64,000 nt of DNA from Herbaspirillum sp. (GCF_017744395.1 NZ_JAGIBI010000002.1:372001-436000), one strand, 5' to 3'; counted from the first letter of the stretch, positions 19,556-28,525 are shown. Notes: generated by a model not told the origin, from the letters alone. Translations and numbers: made by a program.

Positions 19556-19594
19556 CGCATCGCCGGCGCCAGGCGGAATCGCGCCGGCGATGCG
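19556..19594 (-). repeat. Intercistronic hairpin between binding protein and permease genes
   Basis: A perfect 14-base GC-rich stem (19556-19569 with 19581-19594) has an eleven-base loop and no T run. Hairpins at this place in ABC operons often stabilise the binding-protein part of the message. That role is inferred. Confidence 0.6.
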
Positions 19595-19604
19595 TTATTG
19601 GTGA

Positions 19605-20387
19605 TTACAGTCCGGCCGGCAGCGGCAGGCCCAGCCATTTCTGCGAGATGGCATTGAGGCTGCCGTCCTTCTTGGCATCGGCCAGGATCGCGTCGACCTT
19701 GTCCTGCAATTTCTTCTCGCCCTTGTTCAGGCCGATGAAGCACGGCGAGTCCTTGATCAGGAACTTGGTTTCCGGTTTCTTGGGCGGGTTCTTGGCGATG
19801 ATGGCCGCGGCCACCACGTTGCCGGTGGCCACCAGTTGCACCTGGCCCGAGAGGAAGGAGCTGATGGTGCCGTTGTTGTCTTCGTAGCGCTTAACGGTGG
19901 CGCTGGCCGGGACGATCTTGGTCAGTTCAAGATCCTCCACCGAACCGCGGGTGACCGCGATGGTCTTGCCGGCCAGGTCGGCCGCGCTTTTCACCGGCAG
20001 GTCGGCCGGGCCGAACACGCCGTTGAAGAAGGGTGCGTAGGCGGTCGAGAAGTCGATCACCTTTTCGCGCTCGGGGTTCTTGCCCATGCTGGAGATCACC
20101 AGTTCGACCTTGTGGGTGGTCAGGTAGGAAATGCGGTTGGCGCTGGATACCGGAATCAGTTCGACCTTCACGCCCATCTTTTTGGCGATCAGGTTGGCCA
20201 CGTCGATATCGAAGCCCTGCGGCTTGAGGTTGGCGTCGACCGAGCCGAACGGCGGGAAGTCGGCCGGCACCGCTACCCGCAGCGTGCCGTTCTTCTGGAT
20301 ATCGTCCAGCGCGTCGGCACGCGCGGCGGTGGCGGAGAACATCATGGCGCCGGCCATCAGGCCGATCAGGAGGCGGGTCAGTTTCAT
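19605..20387 (-). CDS. Polar amino acid ABC transporter substrate-binding protein
   Basis: This periplasmic binding protein of 260 residues is of the SBP_bac_3 family. The signal peptide ends at about residue 24 (ARA before DALDD). The mature start, NGTLRVAVPADFPPFGSVD, and the segments GFDIDVANLIAKKMG and DFSTAYAPFFNG are typical of the family. The start overlaps the stop of the upstream GntR gene in ATGA, so regulator and transporter are one transcript. The ligand may be Glu, Gln, cystine or a related compound. Confidence 0.93.
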   Translation of the reverse strand: MKLTRLLIGLMAGAMMFSATAARADALDDIQKNGTLRVAVPADFPPFGSVDANLKPQGFDIDVANLIAKKMGVKVELIPVSSANRISYLTTHKVELVISSMGKNPEREKVIDFSTAYAPFFNGVFGPADLPVKSAADLAGKTIAVTRGSVEDLELTKIVPASATVKRYEDNNGTISSFLSGQVQLVATGNVVAAAIIAKNPPKKPETKFLIKDSPCFIGLNKGEKKLQDKVDAILADAKKDGSLNAISQKWLGLPLPAGL

Positions 20388-21169
20388 AGCGGTTTCCTTT
20401 TGCGTGAGGACGTTGATGAGTGGCTCTGCGAGCTTCTTGTTGGGGAATGGCGATGGAGATGGGGGGCGGCAACCTCGTGCGACACAGGCGCCAGCGCCTG
20501 CCGCAGCGGCGCCAGCGGATCGCTGCTGCGCACCTGGTTCAGGCCCGATTCGACATGCAGCAGGTGGGCCTGCATCAGTTGTTCCGCCTGTTCCAGGTCG
20601 CCGCGCTCCAGCGCCTGGACGATCAGCACATGTTCCGAGCAGGATTCTTCTGCCTGTTCCGACGACTGGTGCAGCATCGCCGTCAGGGTGGTGCGCGCGG
20701 TCAGGTCGCGCAGCGTTTCCGACAGCAGCGAATTGCCCAGGCATTCGCACAGGCAGACGTGGAAATCGCCCAGCAGATAGCTGCGCGCGCCCACGTCGGC
20801 GCCGGCGATGGCGGCTTCTTCGCGCGCGATATGCTCGCGCAGCTGCGCCACTGCGGCCGACGGGATCGGCCGCAGGCCGGCCTGGCGCAGCAGGCCAAGC
20901 TCGATCACGCGGCGCGCCTCGAAGGCCTCGCGCGCCTGTTCCGGCGTCGGTTCGATCACGAACCAGCCGCGCCGCGCGCTCACCGTGACGATGCCGCGCG
21001 CCATCAGGCGCGTCAGCGCCTCGCGCACCAGGGTGCGCGACACGCCGAACAGGTCGGCCAATTGCTGCTCGCCCAGGCGCGTGCCCGGCGCCAATTGCTT
21101 GGCCAGGATTGCCTCGGTGATCCGGGTGGCGATCTGTGAAGACGATATGACGGAAGGAATTGTGCCCAT
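20384..21169 (-). CDS. GntR-family (FCD) regulator of the amino acid transporter operon
   Basis: This is a regulator of about 261 residues with an N-terminal winged helix (LADLFGVSRTLVREALTRL) and a C-terminal FCD domain containing histidines for metal or ligand binding. I start it at the ATG at 21169; a GTG two codons upstream (21175) is also possible. The last ~35 residues are rich in Ser, Arg and His and look like an unstructured tail. It overlaps the binding-protein gene by four bases and is first in the operon, an arrangement that implies autoregulated transport. Repeated ACAA-containing sites lie just upstream. Confidence 0.85.
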   Translation of the reverse strand: MGTIPSVISSSQIATRITEAILAKQLAPGTRLGEQQLADLFGVSRTLVREALTRLMARGIVTVSARRGWFVIEPTPEQAREAFEARRVIELGLLRQAGLRPIPSAAVAQLREHIAREEAAIAGADVGARSYLLGDFHVCLCECLGNSLLSETLRDLTARTTLTAMLHQSSEQAEESCSEHVLIVQALERGDLEQAEQLMQAHLLHVESGLNQVRSSDPLAPLRQALAPVSHEVAAPHLHRHSPTRSSQSHSSTSSRKRKPL

Positions 21170-21198
21170 GTCCACTCATCAGCAAGTTGCGTGCCAGA

Positions 21199-21224
21199 CT
21201 GATATACAAGACTGGCATACAAAA
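21199..21224. promoter_or_regulatory. Tandem 13-base repeat in the gntR-ABC promoter region
   Basis: CTGATATACAAGA (21199-21211) is directly followed by CTGGCATACAAAA (21212-21224). A TGTGCG-GT-CGCACA palindrome lies at 21285-21298. Both are between the GntR gene start and the CYTH-CHAD terminator, and either could be a binding site for the regulator. Confidence 0.4.
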
Positions 21225-21403
21225 CCGCGTGACGATTATTGGCGGCGAAAGCCGCGTGTGACAAGGGATTCCGGCAGTTTTGCATGTGCGGTCGCACAAA
21301 ATCGGCGCGGCAGGCGCGCACGGCCATGGTTCATGCACCGCTGCAAACCGGTGCGCGCCGCCGTTGTGCGTTGCTTCGCGGATACGCCGGGGACTGGTTC
21401 AAA

Positions 21404-21434
21404 AAGAAACGGGGCGCCGCATCGGGCGCCCCGT
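21404..21434 (-). terminator. Terminator of the CYTH-CHAD gene
   Basis: A ten-base stem (21409-21418 with 21425-21434) is followed on the minus strand by a T-rich run (TTTCTTTTT). It lies directly after the CYTH-CHAD stop. Confidence 0.75.
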
Positions 21435-21442
21435 GGGGGGAT

Positions 21443-22987
21443 TTATCGCGGCAGCTCCTGCGCCTTCCATTTTTTCCACAGCCGCCGTATTTTCTCCCGG
21501 TCCGATGCCGATCCGGCAGCCAGGTAGCCGCGCACATAGGCGATATCGGCGGCCAGCGCCGGGTGTTCGTCCTGCAGCCCGGCCAGCAGGCCATCGGCAA
21601 CGGCCAGGTCGTTGGCCAGGCCGAGTTGCTCCTGCAACTGCGACAACGCCTTGAGAAAGGGCTTGCTCTGCTTTTCTTTATAGAGGGCCTGGAAGAATTC
21701 GGTGTCGTAGCGCAGCTTCTTGGCCGCGATTCGGGCGCGGTGGCGCGTGCGGGGATCGTCTTCCATCTTGCCGCCGCGCTTTTTCATGCGCTTCTCGTCA
21801 TGGCGCAGCATGTCGCGCGCGAAGCGCGACAGCGGGCGCTTCAGTGCCGCCAGTTGTTCCGCATCCATTGTCCCGCCCCACTGCGCGCCCAGCATCCAGC
21901 GACTCAAGCGCAGCGCCAGCGCGGTGTAGCGGGGCGAGGCCACTGCCTGCACGGCGGCCCGGTGCATCGCCCGCGCCTGTTCGGATGCCGCGCTGCGCAC
22001 CGCGTCCAGCCCGATCGCATCGGCGTGTCCGGCAGGCACCGCCGCCAGGGTGGCGCCTGCCAGCACGTCCCAATCGCGCGCGGCGCCGATGTGTCCGGAC
22101 AACCATTCGAATTCGCCCGCCAGTTCATCCGGCAAGGCGATCACATCACGGAACAGCGTGAAGGCCGAGCGCAGGCGGCGCAGGCCGATCCGCATCTGGT
22201 GCAGGCGCTCCACATCCCTGGCATCGCCGTCGGCGATGTCGTTGGCGTACACCTGGGCCACGCAGTTGCCGACGATGGCGATGAAGGCCTGCTCCACGTT
22301 CATCTTCTTCGACAGCGCCAGCGGGGCGGCCTTGACCGCGCTGCTGGCGGGCGCCGTGCCGGCGGCCTGGTGGTACAGCGCGTAGCCGCGCTGGGCCTTG
22401 CTCTGGATGCCGATGCGCAGCGGGATGGTCTGCATCAGTTGCAGGGCGAAGTCGAACAGCGCCAGCGGATCGCCGCTCTTGAGTTCGAGTTCGATCTCGC
22501 ACACCTTGTCCTGCAGGTTGCCGTGTTCGACCACGCCGCGGTCGAGCACGAACTCGACTTCCGAGCCGTCGGCCAGCGCCAGGTCCCACAGCATGCGCTT
22601 GATGCGGGTAGCGAAGACGGGGCGGATCTGCGCCGCCACCTTGGGCGCGAAGATACGTTCGGCCCAGGCGGCGCCGGCCGGCACCAGTTCGCGCAGGCGC
22701 GCCAGGTCGGGCAGCTCGCCCGGTACCTGCGACTCCCATTCATTGCGTTGGTGCAGGCCGCCTTGCACGCCGCCGCCGGCCTTCAGCGTCTGGATGTATT
22801 CGCGGCCGGTGCGCCGCACGCGCAGGCCGGCGTCATTGCGGCGCAAGTCGTTGCCGGGGGTATCGAAATACACGCCGGTCTGGTCCTTGGTGCGCGGCGC
22901 GGCCGATGCATGGCGCGCCAGCAGCGGATGCGCGATCAGCGCCTTGACGTGCGCGGGGGCGAGCAACAGTTTCAGTTCGGTTTCCAT
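21443..22987 (-). CDS. CYTH and CHAD domain protein (inorganic triphosphatase-like)
   Basis: This protein of 514 residues has an N-terminal CYTH domain (1-~200) with the ExExK signature METELK at the start and charged strands such as GLRVRRTGREY. The C-terminal CHAD domain (about 220-500) is helical and His/Arg-rich, with motifs like HQMRIGLRRLRSAF and RHRARIAAKKLRYD. Such fusions occur in bacterial triphosphatases; CHAD domains bind polyphosphate. It may hydrolyse inorganic triphosphate at polyphosphate granules. It follows the 5'-nucleotidase on the same strand by 44 bp, perhaps in one transcript. Confidence 0.9.
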   Translation of the reverse strand: METELKLLLAPAHVKALIAHPLLARHASAAPRTKDQTGVYFDTPGNDLRRNDAGLRVRRTGREYIQTLKAGGGVQGGLHQRNEWESQVPGELPDLARLRELVPAGAAWAERIFAPKVAAQIRPVFATRIKRMLWDLALADGSEVEFVLDRGVVEHGNLQDKVCEIELELKSGDPLALFDFALQLMQTIPLRIGIQSKAQRGYALYHQAAGTAPASSAVKAAPLALSKKMNVEQAFIAIVGNCVAQVYANDIADGDARDVERLHQMRIGLRRLRSAFTLFRDVIALPDELAGEFEWLSGHIGAARDWDVLAGATLAAVPAGHADAIGLDAVRSAASEQARAMHRAAVQAVASPRYTALALRLSRWMLGAQWGGTMDAEQLAALKRPLSRFARDMLRHDEKRMKKRGGKMEDDPRTRHRARIAAKKLRYDTEFFQALYKEKQSKPFLKALSQLQEQLGLANDLAVADGLLAGLQDEHPALAADIAYVRGYLAAGSASDREKIRRLWKKWKAQELPR

Positions 22988-23031
22988 GGCTTCAGGCTAG
23001 CAGAAAGGGGGAGGCGGCGGGATGTCGCGCT

Positions 23032-23994
23032 TCAGCGTTTTCCTGCGCGCACCGTGGCCTTGGCGGCACTGCCGCCCTTGCGCGCGCGGCCGGCCAATTG
23101 TCCGCCCTTGTAGGGCACGCGCCCCGACGGCACCACCACCGATGCGGTTTCGACATGGCCTTCCTGGTCGTCGAAGAACATGTGCGCGCCGAAGGCCTGC
23201 AGCACGTCGGTCTTCTTCAGGCCGCCGAGGAAGAAGGCTTCGTCGACGTTGACGTTCCAGGTGCGCAGCGTGTGGATCACGCGCTGGTGCGCCGGACTGT
23301 TGCGGGCGGTGACGATGGCGATGCGCACCGGGCATTCCTTGGGCGGGAACTGTTTCTGGATGGCCGACAGCGCCAGCAGCAGCTTGGCGAACGGGCCTTC
23401 CTTCATGGCCTTGTTGCGGTTGCGCTGTTCATGCTTGGCGAAGGCTTCCAGGCCTTTCTCGGCGAAGATGCGTTCCGACTCCGGCGAGAACAGCACGGCG
23501 TCGCCGTCGAAGGCGATGCGGATCTGGTTTTCCGGCGCGCTGTATTCGACCGGGGCGGTGTAGAGCTGGGCGGCGGCGACGCCGGCGTCGATGGCTTCCT
23601 GTACGTCGCCGGTATCGCGCGAGAGGAACAGGTCGATCTTGAACGCCTTCAGGTAAGGCGCGGTCGGGCCGCCGCCGGTGAAGGCGGCGCGGCTGATGTC
23701 GAGCTTGTGGGCGGCGATGGCGTTGAAGGCGCGCAGGCCGGTATCGGGCGTGTTGCGCGAGATGACCACCACTTCCACCAGGCGGCGCCCGGGGATCAGG
23801 TCGTTGAGCCTGAGCAGCGCCTTGGCCAGCGGGAAAGCGGTGCCGGGTTCCAGTGCATCGTTTTCGTGGGCACGCTGGTAATCGGCGTAGGCGTCTACCC
23901 CTTGCTCGTCATAGATGGCGTTTTCGGCTTCCAGATCGAACAGGGCGCGCGAAGAGATTCCGATGACGAGTTTGTCTGAGAGGTCGTAGGGCAT
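23032..23994 (-). CDS. Cytosolic 5'-nucleotidase
   Basis: This protein of 320 residues matches the bacterial 5'-nucleotidase family related to eukaryotic cN-I. The start KLVIGISSRALFDLEAENA, the segment VEVVVISRNTPDTGLR and the DGDAVLFS motif are its conserved regions. Its late HAD-like motif is FFLGGLKKTDVLQAF with a DDQ downstream. It removes phosphate from nucleoside monophosphates and releases nucleosides. The start is ATG at 23994; the frame extends to 24018 but without family sequence. A 276-bp inverted-repeat element begins 34 bases upstream of the start. Confidence 0.85.
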   Translation of the reverse strand: MPYDLSDKLVIGISSRALFDLEAENAIYDEQGVDAYADYQRAHENDALEPGTAFPLAKALLRLNDLIPGRRLVEVVVISRNTPDTGLRAFNAIAAHKLDISRAAFTGGGPTAPYLKAFKIDLFLSRDTGDVQEAIDAGVAAAQLYTAPVEYSAPENQIRIAFDGDAVLFSPESERIFAEKGLEAFAKHEQRNRNKAMKEGPFAKLLLALSAIQKQFPPKECPVRIAIVTARNSPAHQRVIHTLRTWNVNVDEAFFLGGLKKTDVLQAFGAHMFFDDQEGHVETASVVVPSGRVPYKGGQLAGRARKGGSAAKATVRAGKR

Positions 23995-24027
23995 GAAAGC
24001 ATTCCGTAACTGGATCAACCATGATTG

Positions 24028-24303
24028 TAGAACTCATTTCATCAATAGGCGTGAGATGCGTTCTGCTCAGAAAGGACGCTGGCAAGGAAGGCGCGCGAGG
24101 CGTCGTGTGGCGGTGCCAAACGCAAGGAGCGCAACGCGGCCAGCGCCCTTTCTGAGCAGAACCCGGAGGGAGCGGCCCGTTTGGGCGGATTGCCGCGTTA
24201 CGAATTTGGGTCAAGACGCCCAGTCTTGACCCAAATTCGCGCCTTGCACTCCATCCCAAACGGGACTCGCTCGCACTCACGCCTATTGATGAAATGAGTT
24301 CTA
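24028..24303. repeat. Nested inverted-repeat element
   Basis: The outer arms are a perfect 28-base inverted repeat (24028-24055 and 24276-24303). Inside lie two further hairpins. One is a 24-base stem with one mismatch (24060-24083 with 24139-24162). The other is formed by 24176-24185 with 24255-24264 and capped by a perfect 17-base stem (24201-24217 with 24223-24239) with a five-base loop. Folded, this makes a three-way junction. No coding sequence or target-site duplication was seen. It may be a miniature mobile element or a structured RNA. Confidence 0.75.
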
Positions 24304-24554
24304 GAGCGGCACGGGGCGTTGCGCCGGCCTTGCCGGTGTGTGGCGGGCGGTTAGGGTGTGGCAAGGCCGCCAGTTATGCGAAATTTTCATGTCTGGATCG
24401 AACTTGCTGATATAACTGTATAACGTCGCTTAAAAGTATTCATTTGTCTGATTTTTTGGTCGTTTCTTCCGGTAAAAACAAAAAATCGCGTTGCCGATCG
24501 ATCGATAAATTTGTATGATGACCGGATAACCTTACGATAACGACGCGAGACAGC
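24304..24554. other. Control region upstream of the otn regulator
   Basis: This AT-richer stretch has no gene. TTGTATGAT (24510-24518), a half-site of the kind GntR/FCD proteins bind, stands 37 bases before the GntR start. The rest shows nothing clear. Confidence 0.4.
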
Positions 24555-25256
24555 ATGTTTCAGAAAATCCCTGCACAGGCGCTTAGCGACAGGGTTGCCC
24601 GGCAACTGCTGGACAACATCGATGGCGGCGCTTTCCCGCGCGGCAGCAAGTTGCCTACCGAGGCGGTGCTGGCGCAGGAGTTCGGCGTCAGCCGCACCGT
24701 GGTGCGCGAGGCGATCTCGCGCCTGAAGCATGAGGGCGTGGTGGAACCGCGCCAGGGCAGCGGCGTTTTCGTGACGGAGCAGGCGGGTATCAAACCGCTA
24801 CGCATTGACTATGCTGAAGTGAGTTCGCCCGACGCGGTATTGCAGATCGTCGAACTGCGCCGCGCGATCGAGGCCGAGGTGGCGGCGCAGGCGGCCAAGC
24901 GCCGCACCGAGGCCGATATCGAGGCGATCGAGGCGGCGCTGGCGCGTATCGGCACGGACGTGGCCGCCGGCGGCGACGGCGTGGCCGCCGATGTGGCGTT
25001 CCACCGGGCGCTGGCGCAGGCCACGCGCAATCCGTACTTCATCAAGACGCTGGAGTTCCTCTCGCAGTACCTGGAGGCGGCCACGGCAGTCACGCGCGGC
25101 AACGAAGCCCGCTACGAGGATTTTTCGCGCCAGGTGCGCGAAGAGCACGAAGCCATCGTCGAGGCGATCCGCGCCGGCGACGAGATGGCGGCGCGCAACG
25201 CGGCGCAGGCGCATATGTTCAATGCGGCGCGGCGCTTGAGCCTGGGGCAGAGCTAG
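24555..25256 (+). CDS. GntR-family (FadR-type) regulator of the threonate/erythronate cluster
   Basis: This is a regulator of 233 residues. The winged helix is at about 8-75 (FGVSRTVVREAISRL, then QGSGVFV for the wing). The FCD domain follows at about 95-225, with the metal-binding histidines in AFHRALAQAT, EEHEAIVEAI and AQAHMFNA. It precedes ltnD on the same strand by 126 bp, a gap with a hairpin but no strong terminator. Regulation of the otn genes by a four-carbon sugar acid is inferred from position and family. Confidence 0.88.
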   Translation: MFQKIPAQALSDRVARQLLDNIDGGAFPRGSKLPTEAVLAQEFGVSRTVVREAISRLKHEGVVEPRQGSGVFVTEQAGIKPLRIDYAEVSSPDAVLQIVELRRAIEAEVAAQAAKRRTEADIEAIEAALARIGTDVAAGGDGVAADVAFHRALAQATRNPYFIKTLEFLSQYLEAATAVTRGNEARYEDFSRQVREEHEAIVEAIRAGDEMAARNAAQAHMFNAARRLSLGQS

Positions 25257-25286
25257 CCCCCTGGCAGGGCAGGATTACGAATAGGC

Positions 25287-25308
25287 GACGCCGGCCAAGG
25301 CCGGCGTC
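25287..25308 (+). repeat. Short hairpin between regulator and ltnD
   Basis: A perfect ten-base stem GACGCCGGCC with GGCCGGCGTC has a two-base loop. There is no T run, so it is at most a weak terminator or message-processing site. Confidence 0.45.
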
Positions 25309-25382
25309 ACATCATCAACCGGCGCAGGTCTGCATCACGACAATGGCAGCGGCGCTTTTTGCTTCTCTCAGTGGAGACAACG

Positions 25383-26279
25383 ATGTCCAAGAATGTGGGT
25401 GTGATCGGTTTGGGTGCGATGGGTTTCGGCGTCGCCAGTTCGCTGTTGCGCGCAGGCTTCAACGTGCATGCCTGCGATGTGCGCAAGGAAGTGCTGGATA
25501 AGTTCGCCGCCGCCGGCGGCGTGGCCTGCGCCAATCCGGCCGAGCTGGCCAAATCGGTCGACGTGGTGATCACGCTGGTGGTCAATGCCGCCCAGACCGA
25601 AGCCGTGCTGTTCGGCGAGAACGGTGCGGCGTCGGCCCTGAAGCCCGGTAGCGTGGTGATCTCCAGCGCCACCGTGGCGCCGGATTTCGCCATCGAACTG
25701 GGCAAGCGCCTGGGCGAGCAGGGCCTGCTGCTGCTGGACGCGCCGGTGTCCGGCGGCGCCGCGCGCGCCGCTTCGGGCGAGATGACCATGATGACCTCCG
25801 GTCCCGACGAGGTGTACGCCAAGATCGAAGACGTGTTGCAGGGCATGGCCGGCAAGGTCTACCGCCTGGGCAACGCGCACGGCATCGGTTCCAAGGTCAA
25901 GATCATCAACCAGCTGCTGGCCGGCGTGCATATCGCCGCCTCCGCCGAAGCGATGGCGCTGGGCCTGCGCGAAGGCGTGAACCCGGATGCGCTGTACGAC
26001 GTCATCACCCACAGCGCCGGCAATTCCTGGATGTTCGAGAACCGCGTGCCGCACATCCTCAACGGCGACTACACCCCGCTGTCGGCGGTCGACATCTTCG
26101 TCAAGGACCTGGGCCTGGTGCTCGATACCGCCCGCCGCAGCAAGTTCCCGCTGCCGCTCTCGGCCGCCGCGCACCAGATGTTCATGATGGCCTCCACCGC
26201 CGGCCACGGCGGCGAGGACGACTCGGCCGTGATCAAGATCTTCCCGGGCATCGACCTGCCCGCGGCCAAGGCCAAGTAA
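25383..26279 (+). CDS. ltnD: LtnD, L-threonate dehydrogenase
   Basis: This NAD-dependent oxidoreductase of 298 residues belongs to the beta-hydroxyacid dehydrogenase family. The Rossmann motif GVIGLGAMGFG lies at the N-terminus. The substrate segment DAPVSGGAARAASGEMT and the catalytic lysine region GIGSKVKIINQLLAGVH are both present. In the known pathway it oxidises L-threonate at C2 to 2-oxo-tetronate. The start is ATG at 25383, preceded by GGAG. It is followed by otnK after 27 bp, and the gene set makes threonate the likely substrate. Confidence 0.92.
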   Translation: MSKNVGVIGLGAMGFGVASSLLRAGFNVHACDVRKEVLDKFAAAGGVACANPAELAKSVDVVITLVVNAAQTEAVLFGENGAASALKPGSVVISSATVAPDFAIELGKRLGEQGLLLLDAPVSGGAARAASGEMTMMTSGPDEVYAKIEDVLQGMAGKVYRLGNAHGIGSKVKIINQLLAGVHIAASAEAMALGLREGVNPDALYDVITHSAGNSWMFENRVPHILNGDYTPLSAVDIFVKDLGLVLDTARRSKFPLPLSAAAHQMFMMASTAGHGGEDDSAVIKIFPGIDLPAAKAK

Positions 26280-26306
26280 GCACGCTCTAATATTCCGGAG
26301 TCAACC

Positions 26307-27593
26307 ATGTCACAAGCCAAACCTCTCCTGGGTTGCATCGCCGACGATTTCACCGGCGCCACCGACCTGGCCAACATGCTGGTGCGCGGCGGCATGCGCA
26401 CGGTGCAGACCATCGGCGTGCCGGCCGAGATGCCCGCCGTCGCCGCCGATGCGCTGGTGATCGCATTGAAGTCGCGCACCATCCCCGCCGCCGAGGCCAT
26501 CGAGCAATCGCTGGCCGCGCTGCGCTGGCTGCAGCAGCAGGGCTGCACGCAGTTCTTCTTCAAGTATTGCTCCACGTTCGACTCCACCGACGCCGGCAAC
26601 ATCGGCCAGGTGACCGACGCGCTGATGAAGGAATTGGGCGTGGACTTCACCATAGCCTGCCCGGCCTTCCCGGAAAACGGCCGCACCATCTACCGCGGCT
26701 ACCTGTTCGTTGCCGATGCGCTGTTGAACGAATCCGGCATGGAAAACCATCCGTTGACGCCGATGACCGACGCCAACCTGGTGCGCGTGCTGCAGCGCCA
26801 GACCGCATCCAAGGTCGGCCTGGTGCGCTACGACGCCGTGGCGCGCGGCGCGGCCGCCGTGCAGGAGCGCTTCACCGCATTGCGCGCCGACGGCGTGAAG
26901 ATGGCCATCGCCGATGCGGTCTCCGACAAGGATCTGTTCACGCTGGGCGAAGCCTGCGCCGAACTGAAGCTGATCACCGGCGGTTCCGGCGTGGCGCTGG
27001 GCCTGCCCGAGAATTTCCGTCGCGCCGGCTTGCTGCATGCGGTCGGCGAAGCGGCGCAACTGCCCAAGGTGGACGGCTTGTCCGTGGTGCTGGCAGGCAG
27101 CGCCTCCAAGGCCACCAATGCGCAGGTCGCCGAATGGAAGGCCACGCGCCCGTCGTTCCGTATCGACCCGCTGGCCCTGGCGCGCGGCGAGGATGTGGTC
27201 GGCCAGGCGCTGGCTTTCTCCGACGAACGGATCAAGAACGAGCCGGTGCTGATCTATGCGACCGCCACGTCGGATGAGGTCAAGGCGGTACAGAAGGAAC
27301 TGGGCGTGGCCAAGGCCGGCCACATCGTCGAACAGGCGCTGGCCGCCATCGCTGCCGGCCTGAAGCAGCGCGGCGTGCGCCAGTTCGTGGTGGCCGGCGG
27401 CGAGACCTCGGGCGCGGTGGTGCAGGCGCTGGACGTGCGCGCGCTGCGCATCGGCCCGCAGATCGACCCGGGTGTGCCGGCGACCGCCACGCTGGATGCG
27501 CAGCCGATCGCCCTGGCGCTGAAGTCGGGTAATTTCGGCACCGTCGATTTCTTCGAGAAGGCGCTGCGCGCGTTGGCGGGGAAGGCGGCATGA
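26307..27593 (+). CDS. otnK: OtnK, 3-oxo-tetronate kinase
   Basis: This kinase of 428 residues is of the DUF1537/four-carbon acid sugar kinase family. The N-terminal part has GCIADDFTGATDLANMLV and the C-terminal part has FVVAGGETSGAVVQAL for nucleotide binding. It phosphorylates 3-oxo-tetronate to its 4-phosphate. Its stop overlaps the otnC start by four bases (ATGA), so expression is coupled. The length is normal for the family. Confidence 0.95.
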   Translation: MSQAKPLLGCIADDFTGATDLANMLVRGGMRTVQTIGVPAEMPAVAADALVIALKSRTIPAAEAIEQSLAALRWLQQQGCTQFFFKYCSTFDSTDAGNIGQVTDALMKELGVDFTIACPAFPENGRTIYRGYLFVADALLNESGMENHPLTPMTDANLVRVLQRQTASKVGLVRYDAVARGAAAVQERFTALRADGVKMAIADAVSDKDLFTLGEACAELKLITGGSGVALGLPENFRRAGLLHAVGEAAQLPKVDGLSVVLAGSASKATNAQVAEWKATRPSFRIDPLALARGEDVVGQALAFSDERIKNEPVLIYATATSDEVKAVQKELGVAKAGHIVEQALAAIAAGLKQRGVRQFVVAGGETSGAVVQALDVRALRIGPQIDPGVPATATLDAQPIALALKSGNFGTVDFFEKALRALAGKAA

Positions 27594-28225
27594 GCATCGA
27601 AGCCAAACTGCGCGAAGAGATCTGCCGCATCGGCGCATCGCTGTACCAGCGCGGCTATACCGTCGGTTCGGCCGGCAACATCAGCGCGCGGCTGGACGAC
27701 GGCTGGCTGATCACGCCGACCGACGCCTGCCTCGGCTTCCTCGACCCGGCCGCGATCTCCAAGGTCGATGCCGGCGGCAACTGGGTAGCCGGAGACAAGC
27801 CGTCCAAGACGTTGGTGCTGCACCGCGCGGTGTACGACAACAATCCCGAGATGCATGCGGTGGTGCACACCCATTCCACCCACCTGGTCAGCCTGACCAT
27901 CAAGGGCGTGTGGAAGGAAGAAGACGTGCTGCCGCCGATCACGCCGTATTACGTGATGAAGGTCGGCCATATCCCGCTGATCAAGTACGCGCGCCCCGGC
28001 GCGCCGGAAGTGGCCGAGCAGGTGGCGAAGATCGCCGCCAAGGTGCGCGGCGTGCTGCTGGAGCGGCTTGGTCCGGTGGTCTGGGAAAGCTCGGTCTCCA
28101 AGGCCGCCTTCGCGCTGGAAGAGCTGGAAGAGACCGCCAAGCTGTGGCATCTCTGCGGCGGAGCCGCGGCGCTGGAAGAAGCGGCGTTGCAGGAGTTGCG
28201 CGACGTATTCAAGGCGCGCTGGTAA
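27590..28225 (+). CDS. otnC: OtnC, 3-oxo-tetronate 4-phosphate decarboxylase
   Basis: This is a class II aldolase/adducin-family enzyme of 211 residues. The segment GYTVGSAGNISARLDDGWLI at the N-terminus and the metal site MHAVVHTHSTHLV (about 84-96) are the family hallmarks. It decarboxylates 3-oxo-tetronate 4-phosphate to dihydroxyacetone phosphate, which enters glycolysis. It overlaps otnK by four bases and precedes the transporter gene by 300 bp. Confidence 0.94.
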   Translation: MSIEAKLREEICRIGASLYQRGYTVGSAGNISARLDDGWLITPTDACLGFLDPAAISKVDAGGNWVAGDKPSKTLVLHRAVYDNNPEMHAVVHTHSTHLVSLTIKGVWKEEDVLPPITPYYVMKVGHIPLIKYARPGAPEVAEQVAKIAAKVRGVLLERLGPVVWESSVSKAAFALEELEETAKLWHLCGGAAALEEAALQELRDVFKARW

Positions 28226-28525
28226 ACAACAGCGCTCCCGTTTTTGCGACAAGCGTGGCGGCGCCGCCTGCGCCGCCACGTGCCTTCCGCGCATGAAGCT
28301 TGCCGGAAGGGAAAGAGCCGGCACAAGACCGGACGATCAATCTTGAGGAAGCAGTCTGTCGTTTGCCCGCCTATGCGTATCCGGACGCAACCGCGCCCGC
28401 GATGCGAGCCAGCCGATAACCGCCCTTTCATATTGAATCCATAAATTGCCCGCATGCGAATGCGGGCGCCAAGCAACCAGCGGCCGTCACCAACGGCCGA
28501 TACCTCTTAGGGAGATGTAGTAAGC
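28226..28525 (+). other. Gap between otnC and the MFS gene
   Basis: These 300 bases contain a hairpin (28254-28263 with 28271-28280, ten bases, GC-rich, no T run). The ribosome site GGGAG lies before the MFS start. No gene was seen. A second promoter here is possible. Confidence 0.45.
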
